A DNA stretch of 64,000 nucleotides. It comes from Dioszegia crocea. Taxonomy: Eukaryota > Basidiomycota > Tremellomycetes > Tremellales > Bulleribasidiaceae. The notes below the pieces were generated by a model. The model did no database searches. It had not been told where the DNA came from and was given only the letters and a program-made list of their open reading frames with translations. Positions 1-10,723 of the stretch are shown one piece after another. The stretch is taken from positions 774,809 through 838,808 of the forward strand of contig BCKK01000002.1 of assembly GCA_001600615.1 (NCBI GenBank). The letters run 5' to 3'. Made by a program: the position numbers and the translations under genes. Numbering within the stretch: the stretch's first letter is position 1; the number at the start of each line of letters is the position of its first letter.

Positions 1-202
1 GATTTCAGCTATCAGTGCCAATCGACAGCATCATGAACTGTGCAAATGACCTCTGACATCTAGTCATAGCGGGTCGGCTGACGGGTTCTAGAACCTTACG
101 ACTGCTGCATACTCACATCTGACAGTCAAACTTCTACGGAACCCTGCTAATCACACAAGCCATCTCCTAAGTCTAAAGCAATTACTAGCCCACTACTCAT
201 GG

Positions 203-1376
203 TCAAGCCCTCAAGACCTTGTCCACCTGCTCCCCAACTCCCAAACTCCTAAAGATCTCCAAACTCTCTTTCCAGTACTTCTCCTGCGATGCCTTGCCCT
301 TGGCCGAGACCAAGAAGCTCGACGGCGGGGTTTCCTTGCAGTGATGAATGAAGGCTCCCGGGGTTGTATTCTGGGTCGCAGAGTAGAGGAAGTTCCGAGC
401 GCCCTTCTCGCCTGTCCATGCGATGGCGTTGAAGATCCACGCGAGGACCGGACCGGCTTCGTCCCTCAGAGCTGAATAGCAAAGACCTGGACTATCAGCG
501 TGTGATCCCCAGAATGATAGGGTAAGTCTCACCTGGGTTGACAGTGTTGACGATGACTTTGCCCGACACTACCGCTGGAGCCTTTGCCAACTCCCTTCCG
601 TTGAACATGCTGAGTAACTTCGACATGTTGTAGCGCTCTTGAGCGTCGATGAAACCCTCGGGGACGCTGAGTGCGTTAATGAGGGATCCGGTAGCGTCCT
701 GCTGTGGGAATTTGGCCCAGTAGTGAACTAGATGTCAGTATCAGGTGGGCATCAAAAGCGGAATGTGCTCACCCTCACTAGCCACAATGCTCATCGTAGG
801 CTTCATAGCCTTACTGCCCTGAGGTACCTCCATGCCCGCCGTCTCCTCCAACTTGGGCAACAACAACAAACCCATCAATGCCGTAGAGAGACCGTTGACC
901 TGGAGGACAGACTCGTAACCGTCCGCCGTCTTGCTGTAGGCTGCCTTGCTGATTCCAGCATTGGCAACGACAATGTCCAACCTGTCCTTATCGGCATTGA
1001 CGGCGTCGCAGAACGAGCGGACGCTAGCGAAGGACGAAAGATCCAATTCGAGAACGTCGACTTTGCCTCGGTAGGTAGGGACGTCTTTGTACACCCTCTC
1101 AGCAGCGGCTTTGCATCGTGAGGCCGACCGAGAGGCAATGATGATTCGAGAAGCGTTGCATCGGGCGAAATGGAGGACAGCCTCGTAGCCTAGTCTAGCT
1201 GGGTTAGCGTTGTCATGAACATGCAGCAGGTCGAGTCAAAGGACCTACCCTCCGTTACCACCAGTGACGAGTGCAGTGCGCCCAGTGAGGTCGACTTTGG
1301 GTGCAGAGAAGTTGGCGAAGAGGTGACCGTAGATGAAGGCGCCGGCACCGAGGTTCTGACCTTGCTCTTGCGACAT
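203..1376 (-). CDS. short-chain dehydrogenase/reductase (SDR, retinol-dehydrogenase-like)
   Basis: NAD(P)-dependent oxidoreductase of the classical SDR fold; the substrate cannot be told from sequence. Four exons fit: 1376-1249, 1194-773, 727-533 and 486-203, summing to 1029 nt (342 aa), a normal length. The first exon ends inside the cofactor loop; across the junction it reads VTGGNGGLG, the TGxxxGxG Rossmann motif near residues 37-45. VVANAG follows, and exon 3 carries the catalytic YNMSK (YxxxK). The C-terminal NPGLCYS stretch is typical of fungal WWOX/TIC32-like SDRs. Start chosen at MSQEQGQN because it lies shortly before the Rossmann strand. It is divergent from PDA1 and shares a 664-bp intergenic region with it. 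Confidence 0.88.
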
Positions 1377-2040
1377 GGTAAAGTAAAGATGAGGTTTGAG
1401 AGGAGTGGATAGGAAAGGAAGGGGTGATGTGTTGGAAGAGAAGTGTTGTGGGCGATATCAACTCACATGTTGGGACACTCTATATATGCGTCTGGCCTGC
1501 TTCCGCCTGGACCATACCTGTTTCAAGGCCGAGCGCCAAGCGCCGAAGGCCGAGGCCGAAGCCGAAGTCGCGGTCGTGTGAGCGATTTTTGAGTGATTTT
1601 GTACCTCGCTCATAAGTTGCCTGGCGGCTCTAGATCTTATCTATCGGCCTGCTAGACTATGCATCCAGCTGGATATCCCGAGCTCCTCTACAATTACTTA
1701 GCGATGCGCGTACGTTTGCACTTGCGAGCGCCTATCGCCACGGGAAGCCGTAGACTTCCGTGGAAATCGCGTTTCAGGTCGTGCCGTGACGACAAGTATT
1801 TCAGTCTCATCTCTGTATCCCATAGTTGTCACCTCTCTACCCCCATAAGCCATCAGCATGAACAGCGATGCCACGACATACTAAGGAATGTGCCACATCC
1901 ACCCGACAACAGCCACGTGTTTAGCCTTCCCCAGGCCTAGAAAATCTGCTTCCGCCCCGTTCCGCTGTTTCCGATCCACACTGCCACCAAAAGATACATA
2001 CACAATTTGGCTCCCCTCTATACATTCCCTTCACACAATC
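1377..2040. promoter_or_regulatory. divergent intergenic region between the SDR gene and PDA1
   Basis: 664 bp between two start codons on opposite strands, so it must hold both promoters. Visible elements are a palindromic E-box CACGTG at 1914-1919, 122 bp before the PDA1 ATG, and a near-perfect inverted repeat at 1738-1763 (CCACGGGAAG / CTTCCGTGG, one-base bulge). A short run of GCCGAAG-like units lies around 1535-1568. No convincing coding sequence is seen. The regulatory role of these elements is inference. Confidence 0.5.
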
Positions 2041-3798
2041 ATGCCCTTCTCAGCTCTTAGAGCTACCTCATTGAGGGCAGGCGTTCGCGCAGCGGCTGCG
2101 GTGCGTTAGGCCGACTTTTTTGATTCGCGGGATCACGAGCTAGAGCTTTGGATTTGGCGGGTCGGGTCGAATCTCATGCTGATATTTGATAGAGGCCGAT
2201 GCGTTCGACATTGCCCCAAATACGATTTCTGCAGACCGACTCGGATAAGGCGTCTCCAGCACACGAGCTGCCTTCTTCCGGAACTGACAAGGTGGGTTGT
2301 TTTGTCGAAGAGTGCTGCCACGACAATTGTCGAACGCGGGTTGCTCTCGCGAGCAATTAGACTTGGCACTGGCGGTTACACATATGACGCGCGCGCTGAC
2401 TATCCAGTTCAAAGTCAACCTTCCCGAGGACAGTTTCCACTCGTACCGATGTGACGCACCAGCTCTTGAGGTTGAGGTGTCAAAGGACGAGCTCGTGCAC
2501 ATGTACAAGCAGATGGTGAGTTGTCGTCTGGCGTTTTTGTGTCTGAATGCTTATATCCAGGTGACCATGCGTCGAATGGAACAGGCTGCCGATGCGCTCT
2601 ACAAGCAAAAGATGATTAGGGGATTCTGTCATCTTGCTATTGGGCAAGAAGCAGTTTCGGTCGGTATGGAGAATGCGATTGACGGGAATGACAGAGTTAT
2701 TACCAGTTATCGTTGCCACACCTTTGCCGTGTTGCGAGGTGGAACCATTAAGGGTGTTTTGGCGGAGTTGATGGGTAAGTTAGATCGTTGTTGAATGTGT
2801 CGACTTCAGAACGGAGCTGAACTCAAAGGCCGTGTTGACGGTATGTCGTACGGAAAAGGTGGATCGATGCACATCTTCACCCCATCCTTCTTCGGTGGTA
2901 ACGGTATTGTCGGTGCTCAGGTGAGTTCAGACCTCGTTGAGGGAAGAAGGGTATTTGGCTGACGAGATAGGTTCCCGTCGGAGCTGGTATCGCCTTGGCG
3001 CAAAAGTACAAAAAGCAGAAGGCGGCGACTTTTGCCCTGTACGGTGACGGTGCTTCCAACCAGGGACAAGTCTTCGAGGCTTTCAACATGGTAAGTCCAT
3101 TCTTTGCACCTCGGCTTGGAATCAAGCTCACCCATCAGGCTAAACTTTGGGATCTCCCATGTGTATTCGTTTGCGAGAACAACAAGTACGGTATGGGTAC
3201 ATCTGCCGAACGATCATCGCAAAACACCGACTACTTTACACGAGGAGACAAAATCCCCGGATTACAGGTTAACGGGATGGACATCTTGGCTGTTAGGCAG
3301 GCGTGCTCGTGGGCCAAGGAATGGGTGACGAGCGGAAAGGGACCCTTGGTCGTTGAGTTTGTCACCTACCGATACGGTGGTCACTCGTGAGTTGCCCTTC
3401 CGTGCTACAGCAGCCAGACCAACTCGCTGACATGATTCAGTATGTCCGACCCCGGAACCACCTACCGAACTCGTGATGAAGTCCAGGCGATGCGTGCGGA
3501 GAAGGACACGATTGCGGGTTTGAAGAAGAACATCCTTGATTGGGGAGTATCAGATGAGGCCAGTTTGAAGGTGAGCATATCCCCGTTCTTTTTTGATCCG
3601 AGTGGACAAATTCTGATATTTTAGGCCATTGTCGACGGAGCCAAGGTTGAAGTTGACACTGCGGTTGAAGAAGCCAAGCAATCACCCTTCCCCGATCTCA
3701 AGGAATTCTGGACCGACATCTACTACAAGGGCACTGAACCACCTTTCATGCGTGGACGAGAGAAGGAGGAGGTGCACTTCTACAACAAGGAGGCATAG
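2041..3798 (+). CDS. PDA1: pyruvate dehydrogenase E1 component, alpha subunit (mitochondrial)
   Basis: Thiamine-diphosphate-binding alpha subunit of E1, which decarboxylates pyruvate in the mitochondrial PDH complex. Nine exons fit: 2041-2100, 2235-2291, 2408-2515, 2561-2774, 2829-2920, 2971-3090, 3139-3386, 3441-3570 and 3625-3798, totalling 1203 nt (400 aa), the usual length. The N-terminus ([20 protein letters not shown]) is Arg/Ala-rich and looks like a mitochondrial presequence. The ThDP-binding loop [13 protein letters not shown] is in exon 6. The regulatory phosphorylation loop [17 protein letters not shown] spans the exon 7/8 junction and keeps its Ser residues. The first two coding exons are tiny (20 and 19 codons). 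The exon 5 acceptor is AAG rather than CAG/TAG. Confidence 0.96.
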
Positions 3799-5116
3799 GT
3801 CAGGGATCTTTAGGGCGCGGGAATATGCAAATTCTCCCAGAATCAGGTCAGGCTTGTCACATTACTGATTATTTACCCATCGTCAGCGAGAGCCACCACA
3901 CTTGTATCGGGTGATCAGCGTAGATTACACTCAATTATCCCAAGCTAGGCTCAGATTATCAGGTCACAACTTCCAATAACTGAAAGTCCTAATACAAGGA
4001 CCGCACTACGCCTCTTTTCATCTTCGCGCGTGTGAATTGTCAACCTCATATCACGCCCCGTAATCAGCTCATGCTCCCCACTTTGATGCGCAAGCGAGCT
4101 CGAGGTGATGTCGGGGGAACAAAATGATTTGGCGAGGAACGTACAACGCAAATTAAGTTGTACTTGGGATCGACACTTGCTTTGCAGATCGATATCTTGC
4201 ACAGCGATTGACGTTTCTCGGTCGCTCAGCTCCAGCGCCGGGGCTGGGTAGGATGCCTGGCCCTCTCTCCAGTCGCCAGGCTGCGCCCATGTAGCCGAAA
4301 CAAACTGCTTGTGTCGGCGTTAAGATGAGCATGCACGCGCATGAGCATCTTGGACGCCACATGCATACAGTGACTCCGACACTCGGCGTTCGTGCGCACA
4401 GACAAATCAGCAGAGTCTGGCCATGAGGTGTGATGCAGATAGCAGGATAAGCATGGTATTCGCCAAGAACGCCCCAGGAGTAGCCAGTGACTTTGGAGTG
4501 CGAGCCGGATGAGTTGCTAGGTGTTAATATAATGGGGTGGGAGTGCCGGGGAAAACTGCAACTATTCTGGATCCATTGGACTGAGTGGATGTGGAGGAAG
4601 GCTTCATCGCTCTCTGTCAGGCCATCGCTCTTTCGCCGATACCTCCTCACGGACAATATCTAAGCTCGCGTGGAGGAGAAGGTGTCCGGTGAACAGAGGG
4701 AGTATGGAACTGTGCCAGCTCCATGGCCCTTGACAGAACCGCTCAGTGCGATGAATGAGTTGCTATGAGTACAATGAAAGTATGACCAGAGGACATACTG
4801 GACTCAGCTGCAGTGCAGCAACGACAAGGGAAGCGGTGATGTTTCGCATGATGCTAGCTACTCTACTAGATTGAGACGGAGACCTATATACTTAATTTTA
4901 TTTGACTTCTGCCTTTCGCTTCTCTGCTTCCCTGCTTCGTCGTTCACGCCGCCCCCATCTATATACCTCTATACAACATCTCGAACTAAAGCCTCATCAT
5001 ACCACACCAGAAACTGAGCTCAATGAAACTCTGATGAAGTCAGCCAATCGTCCCGTCATTATTCCACGGACGAAAGAGAAGACTCACTATTCTACAACCC
5101 ACTCACATCCCGCAAA
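3799..5116. other. long convergent intergenic region, no gene supported
   Basis: 1318 bp between the ends of two converging genes (PDA1 and the PHD-SET gene). It must contain both 3' UTRs. The longest reading frame (minus strand, 4153-4656, 167 codons) has Cys/Ser/Arg-rich, random-looking composition and no family resemblance. A small perfect hairpin (GTACAAC, 9-nt loop, GTTGTAC) lies at 4141-4163. I see no tRNA, repeat or transposon remnant. Confidence 0.5.
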
Positions 5117-8100
5117 CTACCTCCCTCGCGCTCCGTGCGGTACATGATGACCCCTTCCCATCCCTCCTCGACCCCTCCAGCCGCCTCTAGCCTCGAAGAA
5201 TCGCATATTGCCACCAAACCCTCCCCCGCCTCCACGCCCATTGAGACCTGGGACGGGAATAGGGCCCATCGGTCCTCTGGGACCCGAAGGTGGGATTGGA
5301 GCTGCGATCGGCGCAACTGGTGTGCCCGCTGACTGACTGGGCGCACCAGCCGATCCGGCAGGAGTGGGCGTACTAATTGTGGCTGATGTTGGGGTCTGCC
5401 AACTCCCTCTCGGTCCAGTCGGAGGAATGATGACGCTCTGGGCTGGAGTCTGCGCTGCTTTTGGTCCCGTAGGAGGCAAACGGGGCAAGGGACTGGTAGG
5501 GTCTATGGGTGACCGGTAGGGTGGTAGTCCAGATGTGCGGGCTTCAGGGGAAAGAGATGCCGAGTTGTATTGACGGAAGTGGAGCTGGTGGGGTGGAGGT
5601 TCGCGATAGTGGAGAGGAGGTGGCATGGTGGTTGTCTGTTCAGGGAGGGGGATTGATCTTTTGACGGGTGATTCAGAGGTAGAGCGCTGACGAGATCGCA
5701 CGATTGGCATACCCGGGGGGAAATGGAGGTCAATGACCGCTGATGGACTCGAAGCGGATCGGGAGGGGGCCATCAATGCACTGCCAGACCGAGGATACCC
5801 GTTCTCCCTCCCATTAGGATGTTCCTCGGCGGGGAGAGGTCTAGGCGGCTGCTCCTCGACGGGGGTGGATTGTCGCCTGGGCGTGAAGGAAAGGACCGGT
5901 GCGGATTCGGACTCCGTGGACACACTCCCTCGCGGTATATAGCCAGATTGACTCCGGGGTTGGAAGGAAGATGTACCCACGGGAACCGAAGGATTGGAGG
6001 TGGGAGCAAGGACGGAAGATGTATTGGGGAAATACTCGGATCGAGGTATGTAGCTGGTACCTGGTGTAGGTAAAGGGGTAGGCCGAGGTGATTCGAAGGT
6101 CTGCGAGGTACCGTAGACCGAGACGGGCTCGGAAGGAGGGGGAGCCTGATTGGGTCGAAAGGAAGGGAGGAAGTCAAACATGTTGAATTCGGGGAGATCC
6201 GACTTAACATCCGACATCGCCGATGCGGAGTTGGTAGATTCCGGTAGAGTGGGCAGGTTGGCATCCGCCGCATCCCCATTTGGCAACAACGTGGACCCAG
6301 ACCCAACATCCGTCGTACTCTTCTTCTGAATCTTTCGATTCTTCAGATAATCGGATATTGAGACCTTCTTGGGCGGCTCCCGCGGTGGTGGAGTGGGCTC
6401 CTTGACGACAGGGGCTGGTGGTGGAGGCGGTGTTGGTATTCTCTCCACACGTACTTCCTCTTCCTCTGCCGGCTTCTCCATCTCCACATCTCCATTCTCC
6501 ATCTTTACATCCTCCTTATCTTCGGGGAAAAGCGCCGAGGCCATCTCCTCCTTCTCCCGCCGTCGACCGGGGACATCCATCACCTCATCATCTGAACCAG
6601 GAGACGATACGATCCTGTTCCGTCCCCGTTTATTGCTACCAGCAGTAGCAACAACAGCGGTGACAGTCGTATCTCGAGCTTTGAACCGCTTGTCCTCCTT
6701 CCCGTCCTTCCTGATACGCCGAACTTTATGTCCTGGCTCAATCTTGGGACTAGGTGGCTTTTGCTCCGCGACAGGACTGAGCACTCTGCGTTTCCGAGCG
6801 CCAGCCCCGTTAGGCTTGGAACGCGCAGCCTCGTCGTCCGACTCGTCATCGCCGCCGTCGGAAGAGGATGAGCGGGGGATAGTGGCGGTTGTAGCGTCTG
6901 ACAAGTGTCCGTCATCTGCCGCGGTCTGAAGTTGAGGCCGGGGGAGTGTTCGAGGTGCGGAGGATAGCACAGAGGAAGGGGCGATGCCGATCGGGCGGGG
7001 CGAATGAGAGCGGGGTCGAGGGGTAGATGCACTTCGTTGTGATCCGCGAGAAGGAGGAGGGGTGAGGGATGAAAGTGGGGAAACTCGTCGACGACGAGGC
7101 TGATCATCCTCTGTGTCTTGTTCATCCTCATCCACGTCCATACCCTCTTCATCTTCCACGTCCGAGTTACCTCCTGACGCACTCCGATCTTCGGATTCCG
7201 CGCCATTCTGCTCCAGCCTGACCTCTTCCTCTCTGGGTTCCAGCACATTCGCCTCCTCCTCTTCCGCCTCATCGACCTGCTCATCCTCCTTGCTCCACAC
7301 CCTCTCCTCAACCTCTCGAGGCAAATTCCACTTCCGCACAACCTCCAACTCCTCTTCCCGCCTTCTCCACCCGCGCACTGCACCGACCAGCTCGCCCAGA
7401 TCCGCCCGATCTCCTCTCCGCCCCGCCTTACTCTGCGTCTCATCTCGTCGTTCAACCAAATGTCTCATCTGCCCAATCGCGCAATTCCCAAACGTGCTAC
7501 AAGCGCAGGACGAGAATGTGCCGAGGAGATGCGTGAGGACAGTCTCAAATTTGTCGAGTAACGAATGGATGACGGGCGAATCTGAAGAGAGGGAGGAAGC
7601 GAAATTCGGTCGACCAGGATAGCCATCCACCAATGTTGTCGGGTGGATCGCTGAGCGAAGGGCGTGGACTACATGCGAGTCATCCCATGCCCAACCCAAG
7701 ACTAGCTCGGCATTCTTTGCAATATCGCAAGATGCAAAGATCCCAAATCGGAGTTTGGGAGCCTCCATTTCCGAAGCCCGAAATAGCAGGGGCCGAAGGA
7801 CGACGTTTGGGTGACAACCGGATCGGATGAATCGAAGATCACACCCGTAGCCCCTGGCGTCGAGCATGAGGTTGACAGGCGGTCCGATGGGGTGGACATG
7901 GGGTTTCGTCATGCCCAAGACATCGTACTGATTCACCGGATCCTTCCTGTATGACTCGCAATCTACAACCTCCGCGCGATACTCGCCTATGAACGATGAG
8001 GAGGAGATGTGATCTGTGGCAAAAACACCGTACAGTGCGGGCCCGATGAATGGTCCGGCAAGTGGTATAGCGTCAGAGTAGCTGAGCGGGAGGAAGGAAA

Positions 8101-9583
8101 GAGAGGAGGGTATAGATTGAACGGAAGTGGGTTGGCCAAGTGATTGGAGATCGGATCCGAGGAGGGTAGCGGGCGGAACGGGAGGGGCGAGACTAGAAAA
8201 ATCGGGCGAAGGGAAGAGGTTGTCGGGCGTAAAGCGTAGTAAACCAGTTTCGGTCGGTGAGGGTAGACCAGAAGGGCCCGCTATGGCTCTTCGTTTGTTC
8301 GCAGTAGAAAGTACCTCCTCATCCTCCTCCGCATCCACCCACTCTCTGTACATCTTGCCCATTATCCGCCTCGTTTCTCTTCCCCGGACGATATTGTCCC
8401 GGACGGGTGTGTACTCCATCGCCCAGGGTTCTATCCGGAAATAGTCGTCCTCGGCTTCGGCGTCAAAGAAGGAGGTAGGAGCGGCGACTGGGGGATAGTA
8501 TGTTGGCGCAGGGGTAGGCTCAAGCGGAATGGAGATTGCAGGTTTGACTTTTGGTTTGGGTCCAGGCTTTTTGCGGGGCCTGGCCGTAGGTGGCGCCATC
8601 GTTCCTGGACTTGGATCCTTCTCTCCCCTGTCGTCGCCCTCCAACACGCTACCCACCCTCGCTCGCTTGCCCTTCGCGCGGCTTTTAGGTTTTTCAAACC
8701 CGACTGATGGTCCAGGGCCTAGGGGTATTGGAGCTACGTGTTGACCTCCCGCTGGTAGTCCCATTGCGAGATTCTCCGCTTCTCCCCGTTCCCTCTCCCT
8801 CCTCCTGTCTCTTGCATCTACCTGTATCTCCCGCGCCCGTCCCGGATCGTACGGCCGTGGCGCACACAGCTCGCAGTAGTAGATCTCCGGTGCACTCTCC
8901 GCGTCCGAATAGCCAAAGCATTGCCCGTGTTGCCACGCATAGCAAGACTCGCATTGGATGGTCAAGCCGTCATCCTCGTCGATACCGCAGATGCAACGAA
9001 TGATTTCATTGTCCTCGCCCATGAAGTGTGGAGGGCGCGCGGGGTCGGTAGATGTGCGTCGGCTGGAAGAGCTGGCAGCTGTGCGCTTCCGCTTTGCCTG
9101 TTTGGGCTTGGACGGACCAGCTTCGGGAGAAGTAGCCTGGGCAGGGGAAGAAGGAAGGGTAGGTTGGAGATGGGCCAGTGATGAGGCATAGGGATTAGGG
9201 TTTGAGATGGAGGGTGTATCGCCGTTGGTCCGAGGTAGATCTGGAGGTGTGTAGGGGTAAGAATTTTCTGAATTGGCATGATCGAGAAGTCTGGGTGGCT
9301 CGATGCCGGTATGTGGTATACTGGGGGATGGTGGATCTAGGGTTGGGATATCGTCGTGTCGTGGCTCTATTGACGAGAACCCGAGTAACAGCTCGGCCGC
9401 CTCTTGGCTTTGCGAGCCAGATCCGAGCGCCATCTCATCAGCTGCAGCTAGGGCTTGCAGGCTTAACGACATCGCCTCTTGTTCATCCATCTCGACATCC
9501 GTATCGAGGGGCCGTCGAGGAGATTGTGCGGGTGGGGATGGACGAGAGGGACCCGCGGTGGGTTGATCCGTGTCAATGTCCAT
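5117..9583 (-). CDS. PHD-finger and SET-domain chromatin protein (Set3/MLL5-like)
   Basis: Large intronless gene, 1488 aa from the chosen start MDIDTDQP; the frame stays open upstream to 9790, but that part looks like 5' UTR. A PHD finger lies around residues 195-250 (IIRCICGIDEDDG, then CESCYAWQHGQCFG and YYCELC), giving the Cys4-His-Cys3 zinc pattern. A SET fold lies around 520-670. Its RFIxxxxxPN motif reads RFIRSGCHPN, and the usual catalytic Tyr motif (FDY) is replaced by LGWAWDD. The rest is disordered: acidic and Ser/Pro-rich stretches and a C-terminal Gly/Arg RGG-type tail. The PHD-then-SET order and degenerate SET fit the Set3/MLL5/SETD5 family, scaffolds of the Set3 histone deacetylase complex that read methylated H3. 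Methyltransferase activity looks unlikely. Confidence 0.82.
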   Translation of the reverse strand: MDIDTDQPTAGPSRPSPPAQSPRRPLDTDVEMDEQEAMSLSLQALAAADEMALGSGSQSQEAAELLLGFSSIEPRHDDIPTLDPPSPSIPHTGIEPPRLLDHANSENSYPYTPPDLPRTNGDTPSISNPNPYASSLAHLQPTLPSSPAQATSPEAGPSKPKQAKRKRTAASSSSRRTSTDPARPPHFMGEDNEIIRCICGIDEDDGLTIQCESCYAWQHGQCFGYSDAESAPEIYYCELCAPRPYDPGRAREIQVDARDRRRERERGEAENLAMGLPAGGQHVAPIPLGPGPSVGFEKPKSRAKGKRARVGSVLEGDDRGEKDPSPGTMAPPTARPRKKPGPKPKVKPAISIPLEPTPAPTYYPPVAAPTSFFDAEAEDDYFRIEPWAMEYTPVRDNIVRGRETRRIMGKMYREWVDAEEDEEVLSTANKRRAIAGPSGLPSPTETGLLRFTPDNLFPSPDFSSLAPPVPPATLLGSDLQSLGQPTSVQSIPSSLSFLPLSYSDAIPLAGPFIGPALYGVFATDHISSSSFIGEYRAEVVDCESYRKDPVNQYDVLGMTKPHVHPIGPPVNLMLDARGYGCDLRFIRSGCHPNVVLRPLLFRASEMEAPKLRFGIFASCDIAKNAELVLGWAWDDSHVVHALRSAIHPTTLVDGYPGRPNFASSLSSDSPVIHSLLDKFETVLTHLLGTFSSCACSTFGNCAIGQMRHLVERRDETQSKAGRRGDRADLGELVGAVRGWRRREEELEVVRKWNLPREVEERVWSKEDEQVDEAEEEEANVLEPREEEVRLEQNGAESEDRSASGGNSDVEDEEGMDVDEDEQDTEDDQPRRRRVSPLSSLTPPPSRGSQRSASTPRPRSHSPRPIGIAPSSVLSSAPRTLPRPQLQTAADDGHLSDATTATIPRSSSSDGGDDESDDEAARSKPNGAGARKRRVLSPVAEQKPPSPKIEPGHKVRRIRKDGKEDKRFKARDTTVTAVVATAGSNKRGRNRIVSSPGSDDEVMDVPGRRREKEEMASALFPEDKEDVKMENGDVEMEKPAEEEEVRVERIPTPPPPPAPVVKEPTPPPREPPKKVSISDYLKNRKIQKKSTTDVGSGSTLLPNGDAADANLPTLPESTNSASAMSDVKSDLPEFNMFDFLPSFRPNQAPPPSEPVSVYGTSQTFESPRPTPLPTPGTSYIPRSEYFPNTSSVLAPTSNPSVPVGTSSFQPRSQSGYIPRGSVSTESESAPVLSFTPRRQSTPVEEQPPRPLPAEEHPNGRENGYPRSGSALMAPSRSASSPSAVIDLHFPPGMPIVRSRQRSTSESPVKRSIPLPEQTTTMPPPLHYREPPPHQLHFRQYNSASLSPEARTSGLPPYRSPIDPTSPLPRLPPTGPKAAQTPAQSVIIPPTGPRGSWQTPTSATISTPTPAGSAGAPSQSAGTPVAPIAAPIPPSGPRGPMGPIPVPGLNGRGGGGGFGGNMRFFEARGGWRGRGGMGRGHHVPHGARGR

Positions 9584-10723
9584 AACTGCCGCGATGAGGA
9601 AGTGGCGAAGGGGTGAACAAAGGGATTGGATTGGGTATCTGTCAAAGGGGTCAGCTTGACGTCTAAAGGATGCTGTGTAATGCGCAGGCGATGGAGGAGG
9701 GATAGGTTGCAGTGTGAGGGACGAGCCAGGGGGAGAATCGATGGTAGCGACACAGGGAAAGACGTGGACCCTGGGCCAGTTGAGATGCAAATTCCCTGGT
9801 CACATCCCTTAGAGCCTCCTTCCAATCGCCTCAGAGCCAGGTCACCCAACAGGTCTTTGAACGCCACTCGCTCCAGAAGTATCCTCTGGCGCTTGTAGGG
9901 GACCCGTGCCCAAGCAAGGCCCAACATGGCTGACCAATCCCTTCCGCGCTTGCTCCATCCCTCTCCACTGCGACCCATCTTGCCTATTCCTTTCCTTTGT
10001 CCTGGACACCGCTACAACACACTCGAAAAAAATCCACTCACATTGCTCAGACCCAGAAGAAGTCCAATTGGAGTGGTATCCTAGAAGAGGTACATGGAAG
10101 TGAAGCGGCCAGGGCCCATCGAAGGAGTTTAAACAGAGAGAGGCAAAATCGAATGGTATAAGTTTCGGTCGAGTCTTTCAAACTAATGAAAGCGATGAGG
10201 TATATTTTTGAGTGAATGTGTGCGCTGTGCTGTTGCGTTGGGTATGTAGTGGTTGAGATGGTTGCTTGGGTGAGCTATTGTACAGATAGATCTTTGAGTC
10301 TTGGGTGCTTGGGTGAGGGGAGGGGCGATTGGAGTAGAAACTTTTGGGATTGACAAGGTTTGGGCAGTTCAGGGAGACGCCCACAAGGCGTTCAGGGTAA
10401 GGCTCAGGGAAAAAAGACAGGGCTAAGTGGGGGTAGTATTTAACGCAGCCCTTTGCCACCATGGAGGATTTCGAACCTTGGCCATACCTGCAACACTCTA
10501 CTGCTCAGCGCTCATTCCCTCCCTTCCTCCCTTCCCCTCTTCTGCTTATACGTACAGAGCTGGGGCCAGGCTCGATACTGAGCGCACGCATCAAAAAAGG
10601 CTCACGCTTCATTTCATCCGTTTGAGTCTTCCAGACGGTCCTGAAGTTTGCTTCAAGTCGGCAATCGACCACGGCTAGTCCTTCCCTTTCCCCTCTCGCC
10701 CAACCCCCATCTTCTTCACCATC
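9584..10723. promoter_or_regulatory. divergent intergenic region between the PHD-SET gene and BRR2
   Basis: 1140 bp between two start codons on opposite strands, holding both promoters and 5' UTRs. A short upstream ORF (10461-10625, 54 codons) starts in a perfect Kozak context (GCCACCATGG) ahead of the BRR2 ATG. The stretch 9584-9790 is open in the PHD-SET frame but lacks protein-like sequence. Nothing else is evident. Confidence 0.45.

Noticed and set aside
4141..4163. Perfect 7-bp hairpin GTACAAC/GTTGTAC
   Set aside because: Arms are short and a hairpin of this size is expected by chance in 64 kb.
4153..4656. 167-codon minus-strand ORF in the convergent gap
   Set aside because: Cys/Ser/Arg-rich random-looking sequence, no family resemblance, no splice context.
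6369..7622. Ser-rich plus-strand ORFs opposite the PHD-SET gene
   Set aside because: They are the antisense reading of Glu/Asp/Arg-rich coding sequence, which commonly gives open Ser/Pro frames.
10440..10530. tRNA-like B-box (GGTTCGAAATCC) on the minus strand
   Set aside because: The B-box has an extra base, the T-stem does not pair, and the only A-box-like word is about 18 nt away, too close for a tRNA.
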